A stretch of DNA of 48,302 nucleotides from assembly GCA_013114725.1 (NCBI GenBank), contig QCWD01000006.1:1-48302 (forward strand). Direction: 5' to 3'. Below, in pieces: positions 1-9,091 of the stretch (the stretch's first letter is position 1; every line of letters starts with the position of its first letter). The notes beneath the pieces are model-generated. The model searched no databases. It was not told where the DNA came from and was given only the letters and a program-made list of their open reading frames with translations. The position numbers and the translations under genes are program-made. The DNA is from Nitrososphaeraceae archaeon (lineage in GTDB: Archaea; Thermoproteota; Nitrososphaeria; Nitrososphaerales; Nitrososphaeraceae).

Positions 1-59
1 AATTCCACCTACAACCATATAATATAATTCCAAGATGATTATAGCATCTCCATAGAAAA

Positions 60-698
60 TCAACCATATTTTAGAGCGATGTCTTCAAAAATATCCGCAA
101 CATCTTGACATTTATCAAGTGAAGATTCTAGATTCTGATAAATTTCTTTAAGTTTTAAGATTTCGATGGCATCTTTTGATTCAAATAGTTCTGCGATTGC
201 TTTTCGATATATTGCATCGGCATCATGTTCATATTTTTTAATATTTTTACAATGAACCAGTAATTCATGATAATTTTTTAAAGAGCGAAGTCGTGATAAG
301 AGAAGATGTATTTCTTTTGACGACAAAAGCAGTACTTTAGCTAGATCTAGCATATCATCTCGTGGTTTTTTGATTTTGAATAATAGAAATCTGTCTGCAG
401 TTCCGTCTACATAATCTAATACCTGATCAATGGTACTAGCCAGACCAGATAGATCTTCTCGGTCTATTGGAGTTACAAATGTTTGAGATAATGTATTAAA
501 TAAGTTGTGAGTAATCTCATCCCCTTTATGTTCCAAATTCTTAATTTTAGATTTCTTCTCATCCAATGATGTGTCATATTCTGCCAATAGTTCTACAAAC
601 AAATTGGATGCATCTACCAAATTTTTTCCAAGATTCTCGAGATGATCTAATATTACATTATCATTTGCCCTGAGCCAGAATAACCATTTATTAGTCAT
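60..698 (-). CDS. DUF47 / PhoU-like phosphate transport accessory protein
   Basis: 212 residues, almost entirely helical, with the paired acidic metal-binding motifs of the DUF47 (PhoU-like) family: EHKGDEITH near residue 57, EHDADAIYR near 155 and DKCQDVADIFED near the C-terminus. The length is normal for the family. DUF47 proteins are cytoplasmic and usually sit next to a Pit-type low-affinity phosphate permease, which they are thought to regulate. No permease is visible inside the window; as this gene reads leftward, a downstream partner would lie just off the left edge (inference). The upstream flank to 1438 is empty. The family call is firm; the transported ion is inferred. Confidence 0.85.
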   Translation of the reverse strand: MTNKWLFWLRANDNVILDHLENLGKNLVDASNLFVELLAEYDTSLDEKKSKIKNLEHKGDEITHNLFNTLSQTFVTPIDREDLSGLASTIDQVLDYVDGTADRFLLFKIKKPRDDMLDLAKVLLLSSKEIHLLLSRLRSLKNYHELLVHCKNIKKYEHDADAIYRKAIAELFESKDAIEILKLKEIYQNLESSLDKCQDVADIFEDIALKYG

Positions 699-1438
699 TT
701 AAAATACCTGCCATTTTTTATTAGATTCGTTAATAATAAAGACAATAGTTATAGATAGTAATTTATTAATAGTCATAGATCTACCAATAATGATTATAAA
801 ATATGATATTAATATATAATTCGGCAGTTTATAAAAGGATAAACTTGATTTTTGAAAATTATCGATAGATTTCCCTGTATAATAAAAGAATAATTTAGCA
901 GTAGTATGAATATAAAACTTAGGTATAGTCTAAAACAGCATGAAACAATATGATAAAATTGTCAGGATGATTTTATTTATTTTTCTTAATTAAAATTTGG
1001 AGTAAAAAAAGTATTGAAGATAAAATGTTTATTTTTCTATGTAATTTTATCATGTTTATTGAACCTGTTTCTTTTAACAAATGAAGATATAGTTATTTTC
1101 CAAACAAAATAGGTCAGAAATATTATTGTATTGAAATAAAGTTGCCATAGAAGGGAAAATGAATTAGAATATGACCAATTAGAAATAACATATTATCTAT
1201 TACATTAGATCCTCAATAACAAGTAGATATATTTTTATTATAATAAAATCAAATATAACATAAATATTATAAATATTTGTCAAATAATTTTGATTCATGT
1301 AAAATGCAATATATCCTTATTATATAGTATAAAATTAATAAAATAATATGAATAGAAAATTTTTCGAAACAATTCTTTATAAAATATAGAAAATAAGGAT
1401 AAATAATATATGAATTAAAGAGAATTAGTACAATAATA
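699..1438. other. AT-rich intergenic gap, no gene seen
   Basis: No convincing reading frame or RNA gene seen on either strand. The segment separates two divergently transcribed genes, so it must hold both promoters; several TATA-like runs are present but none stands out. Confidence 0.5.
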
Positions 1439-2983
1439 ATGGTATACCGAGATTATAATATATCCATAGTTGTTACTATTTTTATAAGTTTAGGACTATC
1501 GATTATAAACATCAATACCATTAATTCTATTTTGATTTTTGGACAAAATAATGTTTTATCCGATGTTGTATGTGAAAAACCGGGAATAAAATCAATTTCT
1601 GCAAGTGGAGCATTAAAATCTCATCCACCAAAGAATGTGATAGATGGAAATCAGAATACAAGATGGTCGGTATCAGGTATTGATTCTTGGGTCCAAGTAG
1701 ATTTTGGTGAAAAAAGAAATATTTGTGAAATAGATATCAGTTGGTATAAAGGAGACCAAAGAAGTTACTCCTTTGTAGTTGAAGTTTCAAACGATGGTAA
1801 AAATTTCAAAGAAATTCAAAGTACTCGAAGTAGTGGAACTACAAATGATTTTGAAAACTACGAGTTAAAGGATAGTGAAATACGTTATTTAAAAATAATT
1901 GTTACTAAAAATACTGAAAATAATTGGGCAAGTATTAATGATATTGCTTTTAATATGAATAAAGAACCCGATCAAAATCTTTCTGACCCAAAAACAGAAC
2001 CAGAGTCACCGTTTATACCCACAAAGGGATATGGGGATAATATTGCTGTTGCGGCGGATTGGTCATGTGGAACCCCAGCGAAAAAAACTGTTAAAAATGT
2101 TATCGCAATGGAACCAAGTCTTTTAGTTGTTCCAGGAGACATGAGCTATGACAATACAGGAGACTGTTGGCTGGATATTATTTCTCCAATCAATGACCTC
2201 GTTAGGATAACCTTGGGAAATCATGATGTTGATGAAGGTAATCCAGAATCATTAGCCAAACAATATATAGACCATTTTAAACTTCCAAACACATATTATT
2301 CATTTGATTACAAAAATATTCATTTTCTAATGTTAAATTCTGAAACAGATTTTGACGTTGGCAGTAAACAATATAATTTCGTTTTAAATGATTTAAAACA
2401 AATTGAAATTGATCCAAATATTGAATGGATTATTACAGTATTTCATCATCCCATATATACAACAGCCACAAAACATTCACCAAATGAAAAGTTTAGAGAT
2501 ATTTATCATCCCATATTTGACCAGTATGATGTAGACTTTGTAATACAGGGTCATGTTCATAATTATCAAAGAACCTATCCGATTGTATTTAATGGACACA
2601 ATCCTGATACTCCAATAGTAACAGATCAACACAAGAATACATATGTAGACCCGACAGGACAGATATATTTGATAACTGGAACCGCAGGAAGACAGAATCA
2701 TGAATTAATAGGTCAAGCAAATTATAATGCAGACCAGTACAAGGGTTTTGGATTCTTGAATCTAATGTTAAGTAATGACGGAAAAACAATAAAGGGAGTT
2801 TTCTATTCCAATAACAATGGAGAAATAATTGATGAATTTGTAGTACAGAAAACAGGTGCAATAAAACCAATCAATCCTGACCGAAATTATCAAGATGATA
2901 AAAATGACCAAGATAATTTGCAGTCCAATCCACTTGATTCACTCTTTTCAGATATTCTAAATTCAACACCAAGATACAAATAG
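1439..2983 (+). CDS. Secreted discoidin (F5/8C) - purple acid phosphatase-like metallophosphoesterase
   Basis: 514 residues. An N-terminal hydrophobic segment (about residues 9-35) is a signal peptide or anchor. Residues about 45-172 form a discoidin / F5/8 type C carbohydrate-binding-like domain (SASG, DGNQNTRWS, W.QVDFG). Residues about 200-475 are a purple-acid-phosphatase-like metallophosphoesterase with a full metal set: D207 (AADWSC), GDMSY 233-237, GNHD 260-263, HH 336-337 and GHVH 371-374 followed by NYQRT. The C-terminus is a polar, Asp/Asn-rich tail. It probably hydrolyses phosphate esters outside the cell, with the discoidin domain attaching it to a glycan or surface. A phosphate theme with the DUF47 gene next door is possible but not shown. 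The start at 1439 places the hydrophobic segment correctly. Confidence 0.85.
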   Translation: MVYRDYNISIVVTIFISLGLSIININTINSILIFGQNNVLSDVVCEKPGIKSISASGALKSHPPKNVIDGNQNTRWSVSGIDSWVQVDFGEKRNICEIDISWYKGDQRSYSFVVEVSNDGKNFKEIQSTRSSGTTNDFENYELKDSEIRYLKIIVTKNTENNWASINDIAFNMNKEPDQNLSDPKTEPESPFIPTKGYGDNIAVAADWSCGTPAKKTVKNVIAMEPSLLVVPGDMSYDNTGDCWLDIISPINDLVRITLGNHDVDEGNPESLAKQYIDHFKLPNTYYSFDYKNIHFLMLNSETDFDVGSKQYNFVLNDLKQIEIDPNIEWIITVFHHPIYTTATKHSPNEKFRDIYHPIFDQYDVDFVIQGHVHNYQRTYPIVFNGHNPDTPIVTDQHKNTYVDPTGQIYLITGTAGRQNHELIGQANYNADQYKGFGFLNLMLSNDGKTIKGVFYSNNNGEIIDEFVVQKTGAIKPINPDRNYQDDKNDQDNLQSNPLDSLFSDILNSTPRYK

Positions 2984-3188
2984 ATTACATGATGATGGTT
3001 TTGACTGAAAACAAGAATAATACCTTAGAATAAAAAGTATACACTATCTTTTTATTTTATATATTTATTTCATGTTTTGTTACAAAACTAGCAATATTAA
3101 TTTTATTATATGTAAAAGGATAATTTTTTTTCATATCAATATCGATTAAATAATCATATTAAAGGCAAATTAATAGAATAAATATAGT

Positions 3189-3343
3189 GTAATCCAACAA
3201 AAAGTATTCCTCGCAAAACCATATACGGAAAATGTCCAAAATGTAAGATAAAGAGTCAACTTGAGGTTCTTTCAAGCAATCCAGGAAGAGAGAAATTCAA
3301 GTGTAATATGTGTTTTAAAAATTTTGGAATGGATGAATTATGA
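3189..3343 (+). pseudogene. Small zinc-ribbon protein remnant, 1-nt frameshift in the first CxxC
   Basis: Read with a one-base insertion after position 3240, the DNA encodes a two-CxxC zinc ribbon: IYGKCPKCKIKSQL...REKFKCNMCFKNFGMDEL, about 51 residues, stop at 3341-3343. As written, the upstream half (frame of 3189) meets a stop just after CPN, and the downstream half is open from an ATG at 3233, which would give a 36-residue product lacking the first Cys of the ribbon. No start codon precedes the upstream half. Most likely a decayed zinc-ribbon gene; a short real ORF from 3233 is the alternative. Confidence 0.5.
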
Positions 3344-3652
3344 ACACATAAAATTAAATTAATAAAACACGGATTTTTTAAAATACATTAAATGTATGTA
3401 GATTTTTTCTCCCGTAATACATTAATTGGAAAAGTAGTAAATGAATTTTTACAGATTGGGTTATGATAAATCTGGACTGATCCATAAATAGAATATTTGA
3501 TATTCTAAAGATAAAACTGCCAATAGATTTTGTCATTAAATGCTCCGTTAACGAACTTAATTTTGAAAAGAAATAAAAAATATCTTTAATTTTATTATAT
3601 TACTTTTAAAAATAAAAAAATGGAATATGATTGTTCAATCTTTTGTATAATT
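3344..3652. other. Intergenic, no gene seen
   Basis: AT-rich spacer between convergent units; no supported feature found. Confidence 0.4.
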
Positions 3653-3877
3653 CTATGGAGGTGATTGTCCTATATTTATCGCTACAGTTGCTGAAGCTGC
3701 ACAAGCAGCTGTGCCACCTTTTATACCATCACAATCCTGTTCCTGCTCTATTTCTGCATCTACGTCAACATTTGGTTCCTCATTCGCATATGCATAATAC
3801 GCAGTAGTACTGAGAACAATGATTGACAGCACTGCAGTAAGTACTATAGCATTTACGGTCAAGTATTTTGTATTCAT
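3653..3877 (-). CDS. Small secreted acidic Cys protein (IEQE-C family)
   Basis: 74 residues from the ATG at 3877; a longer frame to 3919 would add a hydrophobic, low-complexity leader that spoils the signal peptide, so the inner start is preferred. Residues 1-30 are a clear signal peptide ending near YAYA|NEE. The mature part is about 44 residues, acidic, and carries VDAEIEQEQDCDG...TAAC. The same element (acidic stretch, IEQE[QN], then paired Cys) occurs in the products at 37069-37563 and in the broken gene at 34095-34642, so this is a short member of a local secreted family. Function unknown. No Pfam family is recognised by eye. Confidence 0.65.
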   Translation of the reverse strand: MNTKYLTVNAIVLTAVLSIIVLSTTAYYAYANEEPNVDVDAEIEQEQDCDGIKGGTAACAASATVAINIGQSPP

Positions 3878-4463
3878 ACTAAAAATTATTCGGAAAAAAA
3901 ATATATATGTATTATTCAAGAAATTTCCGAATATATTTCTGAATATTTTTGTTATGTTTTATTCTGGATTAATATTTTACCTATAAATTTACCAAGAATA
4001 ACATACTTTTATAATTATACTTAAAATAATTATTAAAAAAGAGAATGAAAAGTTTTATGTGTTGATATAATGTAACTAAATATTTATGTCTATTTTTATC
4101 AAGTTTTCTCGATATATCTCAAGTATCATAATCTTTACTGATGGCAATATATTTAACATGATAGTTAATATAATGTAGTATTAGAACAAGGTATTATTTC
4201 AAGTCTACATACAGTAACGAAAGTTTCATGCAAAAACGAATTAATTAAAATATTACCAAGAGGATAAAAAATAAAAGACAGAAATACTAGCAATCAAACA
4301 TGTTTGGTCTTTAATCACAGTTAGAACATAAAAAATTACGATTTAGCAGAGATATAAAATTGGATCTCATTTTTTGTAAACATTTACAACGATATGAGAG
4401 AATAAATGTGAACGGGTTGTGATGCAAAACTTTCATTAAATAATAAATTACTGGAGAATATTG
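3878..4463. other. AT-rich intergenic gap, no gene seen
   Basis: No coding frame or RNA recognised. Holds the promoter of the small secreted gene at its left end. Confidence 0.45.
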
Positions 4464-6599
4464 TCAATTGGATGACCACATGAATTTACCATTTTCCAAA
4501 CCATTCTGTTTAACTTTCCATATTTCATAATCCTTTCCAATTCGGTCTCCTGCCTTGTTTAGAATTATTTTTCCAGTAAGACCATCATAGATAGCAGTCG
4601 TATTTAGAATTACTTTTTTAATCTCATCTATATCAGTAATATTTGAGTCCATCATCTTTTTAGAACTCAATGCTGCCACCCAAAAAGTATCATAAGCTAT
4701 CAAAGGATATGTTAGAGAACCAGAACCATGAAGTTTTTTTTCTATTTCATGTTCTATAAATTTGGCAACATCACTGCCAGAATGAACAGAATATAAAGGA
4801 TTAGAAAAATTTGTCAAAAAGGCAAATTTAGCAGAATCATAATTTTTTGTTATACCGATATTTTGTGCTGAAGAGTCACTCCCATACCATCTTATATCGT
4901 CCAAAATCTTGTGTTCATTGGCCTGAATCAAAATTGGAATAACTTCATCATATCCAATAAGATATACTGCAGTAGAATTTGTTGAAATTTTACTCGTCAC
5001 ATCTTCAACAATGGAATTTAACTTTTTGAGATCTTGATTCCACATTATAAAATTGATTCTGTGTAGGCTTGAAGAAAAAGTTCCTACATATGGTGTGTAT
5101 TTTATTCCTTCGTGGACATGGCCTCCCAATTTTTCAAAATTTTCTCTCAGTGCTTGTTCTAATGCATTTCCATATGAATCGCCTCTCCACATTGGAACAA
5201 CCGTTCTAATACCATCATTCCACATCTTTTTGGCAATAAACTCAGCTTGGTTGTCATCGTCAGGAACAAATCGGAAAAGATTATCATCAGGTATAGATAG
5301 TTCAGGAGACGTACTAGAATAACTTATCATGATGATATTGTTTTTTTCAGCATAATCTTTAACGGACAAAACTGCAGTGCTTGTCGCAGGACCAACTATT
5401 ATCCTTACACCTTCATTTTTCAATAAATCCATAACTTTAACCGTTTCTTTTGGATCAGTTCTAGAATTTTCGATAATTAAATTGACATTGTATCGCGAAT
5501 TATGTGACTTTAAATATTCATTTACATCTTTTTCTGCCTTCTCTAAAGCAATTTTAGTTGGTTCTCCAATTGATGAAAATGCACCAGTAAGTGGCACTAT
5601 CGCACCTACTTTAATTAAATTAGATGTATTCTCAATATTTCGAACTGATGTGATTATTTGTCCGACATGACTGTCACCGATAGATAAGGTATTATAAAAA
5701 AAATTGCTTTGATAATAAAAATAACCCCATAATAAACTAAAAGAAATAATTGGAATAGTAATTAACATAATTTTCTTTTTTTGATCTAACATCTTAATAC
5801 GGGATGAAATAATTTGAAACTTTGAACCTTTTTGATCCCTATAGAGAATTTTTATATACCAAAAAAGACCACCAGCTATAACTATATAATGACCGGATAA
5901 TAGCAACACAGAAATCCATAATTGCTCTATATGCTGAGTCAATGCAATAATTGCAAACCAACTATCTCCCAATATTATTACCAAAAAGCTAACCAGTTCA
6001 CATATCCATGCAACAGAATGATCCCTTTCATTTCTCATACTTGCAAGAATTATAATAGTCAAGACGGCTAGAATTGAATTTAATAGAGGGTAAACAACAG
6101 TGATTACAAACATTGCCTGTCCTCGCGGAGTTGAAACTACAGAAAGATCTAAGGTGATACTTAACATATAGCCGAGAAAACCAAGTCCAGCCAAACTTGT
6201 TAGTAAGATAAATTTCTTTGTGGTCTTCTTATGCAAATTTTTGTAAACTATTAAAAGACGTATGACAAGAGAAACATAACCTGATAGTAATAAAATATCT
6301 GCCAATGAAGGTACTGGTGTTACAATATGAAGAACGATTTCATAATATGCCCAGGTTATATTAGCTAAAAACCATAAAACAAGCCCTCCGGTTAAAAGAA
6401 TATCTTCTTTTGCTATGCCTTTGTTTTTCCTATAGTTGTAATAAACTACCAAGAACGATATAAATGCAGCAGCTACAGAATTCACAATAAGCAATAGATT
6501 TGAAAAAAGAAATTTCTTTTCCTGTTCTGAAAATAAAATTACAAGATCTCCCAAGATAATTAAAAAAATGATTGTAATGTAAAGGTGTAATGGCCTCAA
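4464..6599 (-). CDS. Polytopic membrane protein fused to an extracellular periplasmic-binding-protein domain
   Basis: 711 residues in two parts. Residues 1-255 contain eight hydrophobic segments (about 5-24, 32-52, 68-90, 98-118, 130-149, 163-185, 199-221, 228-251); a ninth lies at 277-294. From residue 329 to the end is a type-1 periplasmic-binding domain of the branched-chain amino acid / amide receptor class (Peripla_BP_6, ANF-receptor like): VGAIVPLTGAFSSIG opening, then INFI..., LIGYDEVIPI, WYGSDSS, YPLIAYDTFWVAA, YDGLTGKI. With nine spans the binding domain can lie outside if the N-terminus is inside. There is no kinase, HAMP or other cytoplasmic output domain and no ABC transporter next to it. 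It could be a ligand sensor acting through its membrane domain, or a membrane-tethered capture protein. Domain calls are firm; role is unknown. Confidence 0.8.
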   Translation of the reverse strand: MRPLHLYITIIFLIILGDLVILFSEQEKKFLFSNLLLIVNSVAAAFISFLVVYYNYRKNKGIAKEDILLTGGLVLWFLANITWAYYEIVLHIVTPVPSLADILLLSGYVSLVIRLLIVYKNLHKKTTKKFILLTSLAGLGFLGYMLSITLDLSVVSTPRGQAMFVITVVYPLLNSILAVLTIIILASMRNERDHSVAWICELVSFLVIILGDSWFAIIALTQHIEQLWISVLLLSGHYIVIAGGLFWYIKILYRDQKGSKFQIISSRIKMLDQKKKIMLITIPIISFSLLWGYFYYQSNFFYNTLSIGDSHVGQIITSVRNIENTSNLIKVGAIVPLTGAFSSIGEPTKIALEKAEKDVNEYLKSHNSRYNVNLIIENSRTDPKETVKVMDLLKNEGVRIIVGPATSTAVLSVKDYAEKNNIIMISYSSTSPELSIPDDNLFRFVPDDDNQAEFIAKKMWNDGIRTVVPMWRGDSYGNALEQALRENFEKLGGHVHEGIKYTPYVGTFSSSLHRINFIMWNQDLKKLNSIVEDVTSKISTNSTAVYLIGYDEVIPILIQANEHKILDDIRWYGSDSSAQNIGITKNYDSAKFAFLTNFSNPLYSVHSGSDVAKFIEHEIEKKLHGSGSLTYPLIAYDTFWVAALSSKKMMDSNITDIDEIKKVILNTTAIYDGLTGKIILNKAGDRIGKDYEIWKVKQNGLENGKFMWSSN

Positions 6600-7056
6600 G
6601 ATCTCGACTTTTTAATAATTACATTTATCGAAATATAAAAAGATTGAATTTTAAGAAAAACGTTAAATTAGATGATAATATTGCATTTTTATTAAAAAAC
6701 TAGATATAAATTTACGTTATTTATTACCATAAAAACAATTTATCTTGAAATTAATAATTTTTTATTTTACTTATCCAAGATTAAAATAGGATATTGAAGT
6801 TTTCTCAGAACAATAATGACATCGTATAGTGATTTGTAAACTATTATATGATTTCTGTCGGAGATGAACTAGACAGTTTTTCGACGTTTATTGTAATCTT
6901 GAATTGATCAATTTCAGACCAGTGTGGACTATATGAAAGAATCTTTAAAAGATTTTAAACTAATTGGTAGTAATTTTAATTATGAATCAATCTCTATAAA
7001 ATCAATCTCATAAAATGGTCTTGTAATATAATAAATAAGGATTACTGAAAATATTC
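6600..7056. other. Divergent intergenic region, no gene seen
   Basis: Separates the divergent genes at 4464 and 7057. A 19-codon frame near 6850 is too short to call. Nothing else recognised. Confidence 0.4.
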
Positions 7057-7443
7057 ATGAAGATGCAGAATAACCATTCTAAAATAATCATCAATTTTGC
7101 AGGAGATGAAGAGGCATTGAAAACATTTGCAAATTATATAAAAGATAAACAGATTTTTGAAAATGATGCAAACGTCATAATAGAAAGTGATGATGTTGTT
7201 TTTCAAATTCCAAAAACTACCAATTATTATAATAAAAAAAAAGAAATAAAAATTTTATTAAAAAACTTTCTAAAGGAATTTTATAAATTTAAGGATATAC
7301 TTGAATTCCAAAATATCTTTGTAGTGGGTATCACCAAACATTTAACTGAAATTTCCGATATTGTTCAGTGCGAAATTTGTGGTTTTTCAGTCAATACCGA
7401 AGAGGAACTATTAATTCATAGGAGGATGCATGGAATGATATGA
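7057..7443 (+). CDS. C2H2 zinc finger protein
   Basis: 128 residues. The last 24 residues form one canonical C2H2 finger: C105, C108, H121, H125 with spacing C-X2-C-X12-H-X3-H (CEICGFSVNTEEELLIHRRMH). Residues 1-100 are a compact alpha/beta region without recognised motifs. Single-finger C2H2 proteins are known in thaumarchaea and are usually assumed to bind nucleic acid or protein. ATGs at 7057 and 7063 are both possible starts. Monocistronic as far as can be seen; a dead IS element begins about 100 bases downstream. Confidence 0.75.
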   Translation: MKMQNNHSKIIINFAGDEEALKTFANYIKDKQIFENDANVIIESDDVVFQIPKTTNYYNKKKEIKILLKNFLKEFYKFKDILEFQNIFVVGITKHLTEISDIVQCEICGFSVNTEEELLIHRRMHGMI

Positions 7444-7549
7444 GAGTATAGTAGCGTTAATTAAAATAACAGACTCTTGTACGTATATAGTTTTTAAATA
7501 TTTTTGATATCCAAATAAAAACAGAATATTTAACTGCATTGCTAAAATG

Positions 7550-8297
7550 GGCTCTGTTAATTTAAAGAAAAATCTATAACTGTGAATGCGTTATTTATGA
7601 TATATGTCTTCTACATTTGTACGGAATAGAACATCCGCAATAGTAGTAATGTATTCAATGTGTTTGTATTTTTTAGGCTTGAGTTTACACAACTCCAGTG
7701 AAGCATTATCTATATTTTGAGATTGAAAGAAAAGAAATTACATGTATATCTCAAAATAGATACAGTGTTTGGTTTATTAGCTAAAAATTCTATAAACGTA
7801 AACAAATATCTGCATTTATCATCGACGATTTTTTATAAAAAACAGATGGGATGGAAACATTACTGTCTGTGGATTGCTACTGAATCAGTACACCATTCTA
7901 TTCTTGGAATCTTTTAGATAAAGTTCTGGGCATAGAAATATGTTAGTTGAAGGAAATTTTATTGAATCTCTAATTGGTAAATAGGGCCGCCGTCCAGTAT
8001 ATTCAGATGGTGGTGTATGGTATCCAGAACCTTGCGATGCTCTTGGATTGAGGCATTATCTGCATTCCCCTATGAAAACCATTAGATAAGATATCGAACG
8101 AGTAAATTATTGAGAAAGATTCAAGGATAGGATAAAAGGTTTTAATGCTTATTATCCATGTACTGGTAAACGAAATTTGGATATAAAACATAAGCATAAT
8201 GGGATATCATTTTATGTATTGATGTATAATGATATCAAAAATCAGAGATTCAAAATAGAATTAGGAATTGAAAATATTATCTTAAATTAACTGAACC
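7550..8297 (+). mobile_element. Decayed IS6-like insertion sequence (copy 1)
   Basis: About 748 bp bounded by imperfect inverted repeats: left GGCTCTGTTAATTTAAA (7550-7566) and right cttaaattaactgaacc (8281-8297), matching 14 of 17 when one is inverted. Inside, plus-strand frames broken by stops and frameshifts give pieces of a DDE transposase: RNRTSAIVVMYSMCLYFLGLS near 7620, [20 protein letters not shown] near 7852-7910, RRPVYSDGGVWYPE near 7990-8030, then RVNY and GFNAYYPC near 8100-8160. Size, DDE spacing and ends starting GG..CTGTT agree with the IS6 family. No matching 8-bp target duplication survives (ctaaaatg versus attaaaac). Not active. Confidence 0.75.
7603..8290 (+). pseudogene. 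IS6-like DDE transposase pseudogene
   Basis: Remnant coding region of copy 1. The order of conserved pieces is N-terminal RNRTSAIVV, then the WKHYCLWIA...SILGI strand with the first catalytic region, YSDGGVWYPE...LRHYLHSP around the second catalytic Asp, and ERVNY...RIKGFNAYYPC around the expected Glu. The frame is interrupted several times, for example a stop in the segment just before RRPVYSDGG and another after KTIR. The open stretch 7717-7917 is simply the longest uninterrupted piece and is not a gene of its own. Confidence 0.7.
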
Positions 8298-8345
8298 ATT
8301 AAAACAATAAATTTGATTTAAAAAATGTGTAATAATTTAAGGTAA

Positions 8346-8798
8346 TTAGGTTTTATTCCTTTTATTTGATTTGTATTTTTTAGAATAAATGGTTGTTTCA
8401 GAAGTTGTAAATGGCTTGTCTCTGTTAAATGGCTTGTCTCTGTTAAATGGCTTGTCTCTGTTAAATGGCTTGTCTCTGTTAAATGGCTTGTCTCTGTTAA
8501 ATGGCTTGTCTCTGTTAAATGGCTTGTCTCTGTTAAATGGCTTGTCTCTGTTAAATGGCTTGTCTAAAACAGGTTTTTCTTCATTTGGTGATGACTCCAT
8601 CTCAATGGATGGTGGAGAATGTAAAACATCACCACTTGTCCAATAATGTCCGAGACTACAGAAATACAAGATAGTTTCATTATGTAATACCTTAAAAGAT
8701 GATACAAAATCCAAGGATAGCTGGTCTTTGCAAAACTTACAGCTTCCTATAAATTCTCCTTTATTGATTGAGGACATGGTTTTTAGATGATTATTCAA
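8346..8798 (-). CDS. Zinc-binding protein with tandem hexapeptide C-terminal repeat
   Basis: 150 residues. The N-terminal half (about residues 15-55) has CKFC and a later FCSLGH, a plausible Cys3His zinc site. Residues about 75-130 are eight copies of a DKPFNR hexapeptide, encoded by a perfect 18-bp tandem repeat, followed by a partial ninth copy and a Lys/Asn-rich end. The tail is basic/acidic alternating and likely disordered. The opposite strand is also open through the repeat (a LSLLNG run), but only this strand extends into a protein with conserved-looking Cys and His. Function unknown; the repeat number should vary between strains. Confidence 0.7.
   Translation of the reverse strand: MNNHLKTMSSINKGEFIGSCKFCKDQLSLDFVSSFKVLHNETILYFCSLGHYWTSGDVLHSPPSIEMESSPNEEKPVLDKPFNRDKPFNRDKPFNRDKPFNRDKPFNRDKPFNRDKPFNRDKPFNRDKPFTTSETTIYSKKYKSNKRNKT
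8411..8565. repeat. 18-bp perfect tandem repeat (8 full copies plus partial)
   Basis: The unit atggcttgtctctgttaa starts at 8411, 8429, 8447, 8465, 8483, 8501, 8519 and 8537 with no mismatch, then a partial copy to about 8565. Being a multiple of three it keeps the reading frame of the gene on the minus strand. Confidence 0.95.
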
Positions 8799-9091
8799 TA
8801 CTAAAAACCTTGTTAATCGTTAATCCAGTAAATGTAATATAAGATAATTTTTAATTTGAAACAAAATAGATATTACGAAGAAATGGTGAAGTATAGAAAA
8901 AGACCTATTTTTTGAATATTAAAATGTGATGTAGTCATTCAGATTTAATTAATATTGTAATGTACCTATAATACATTATTATATTCACTAAATTAATCAA
9001 TGTTTTATTCATTTTTATAAAATTTAATTTTATGGATTAGGAATATTATGCATATCGATGAAAAAAATCCTGATAGAAATATTGACCAAAA

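Noticed and set aside
8411-8565. Possible CRISPR array
   Set aside because: The repeats are directly adjacent with no spacers and lie inside a coding frame.
8389-8646. Plus-strand frame encoding repeated LSLLNG
   Set aside because: It is the reverse of the 18-bp minisatellite; only the minus strand continues into a protein with Cys/His motifs.
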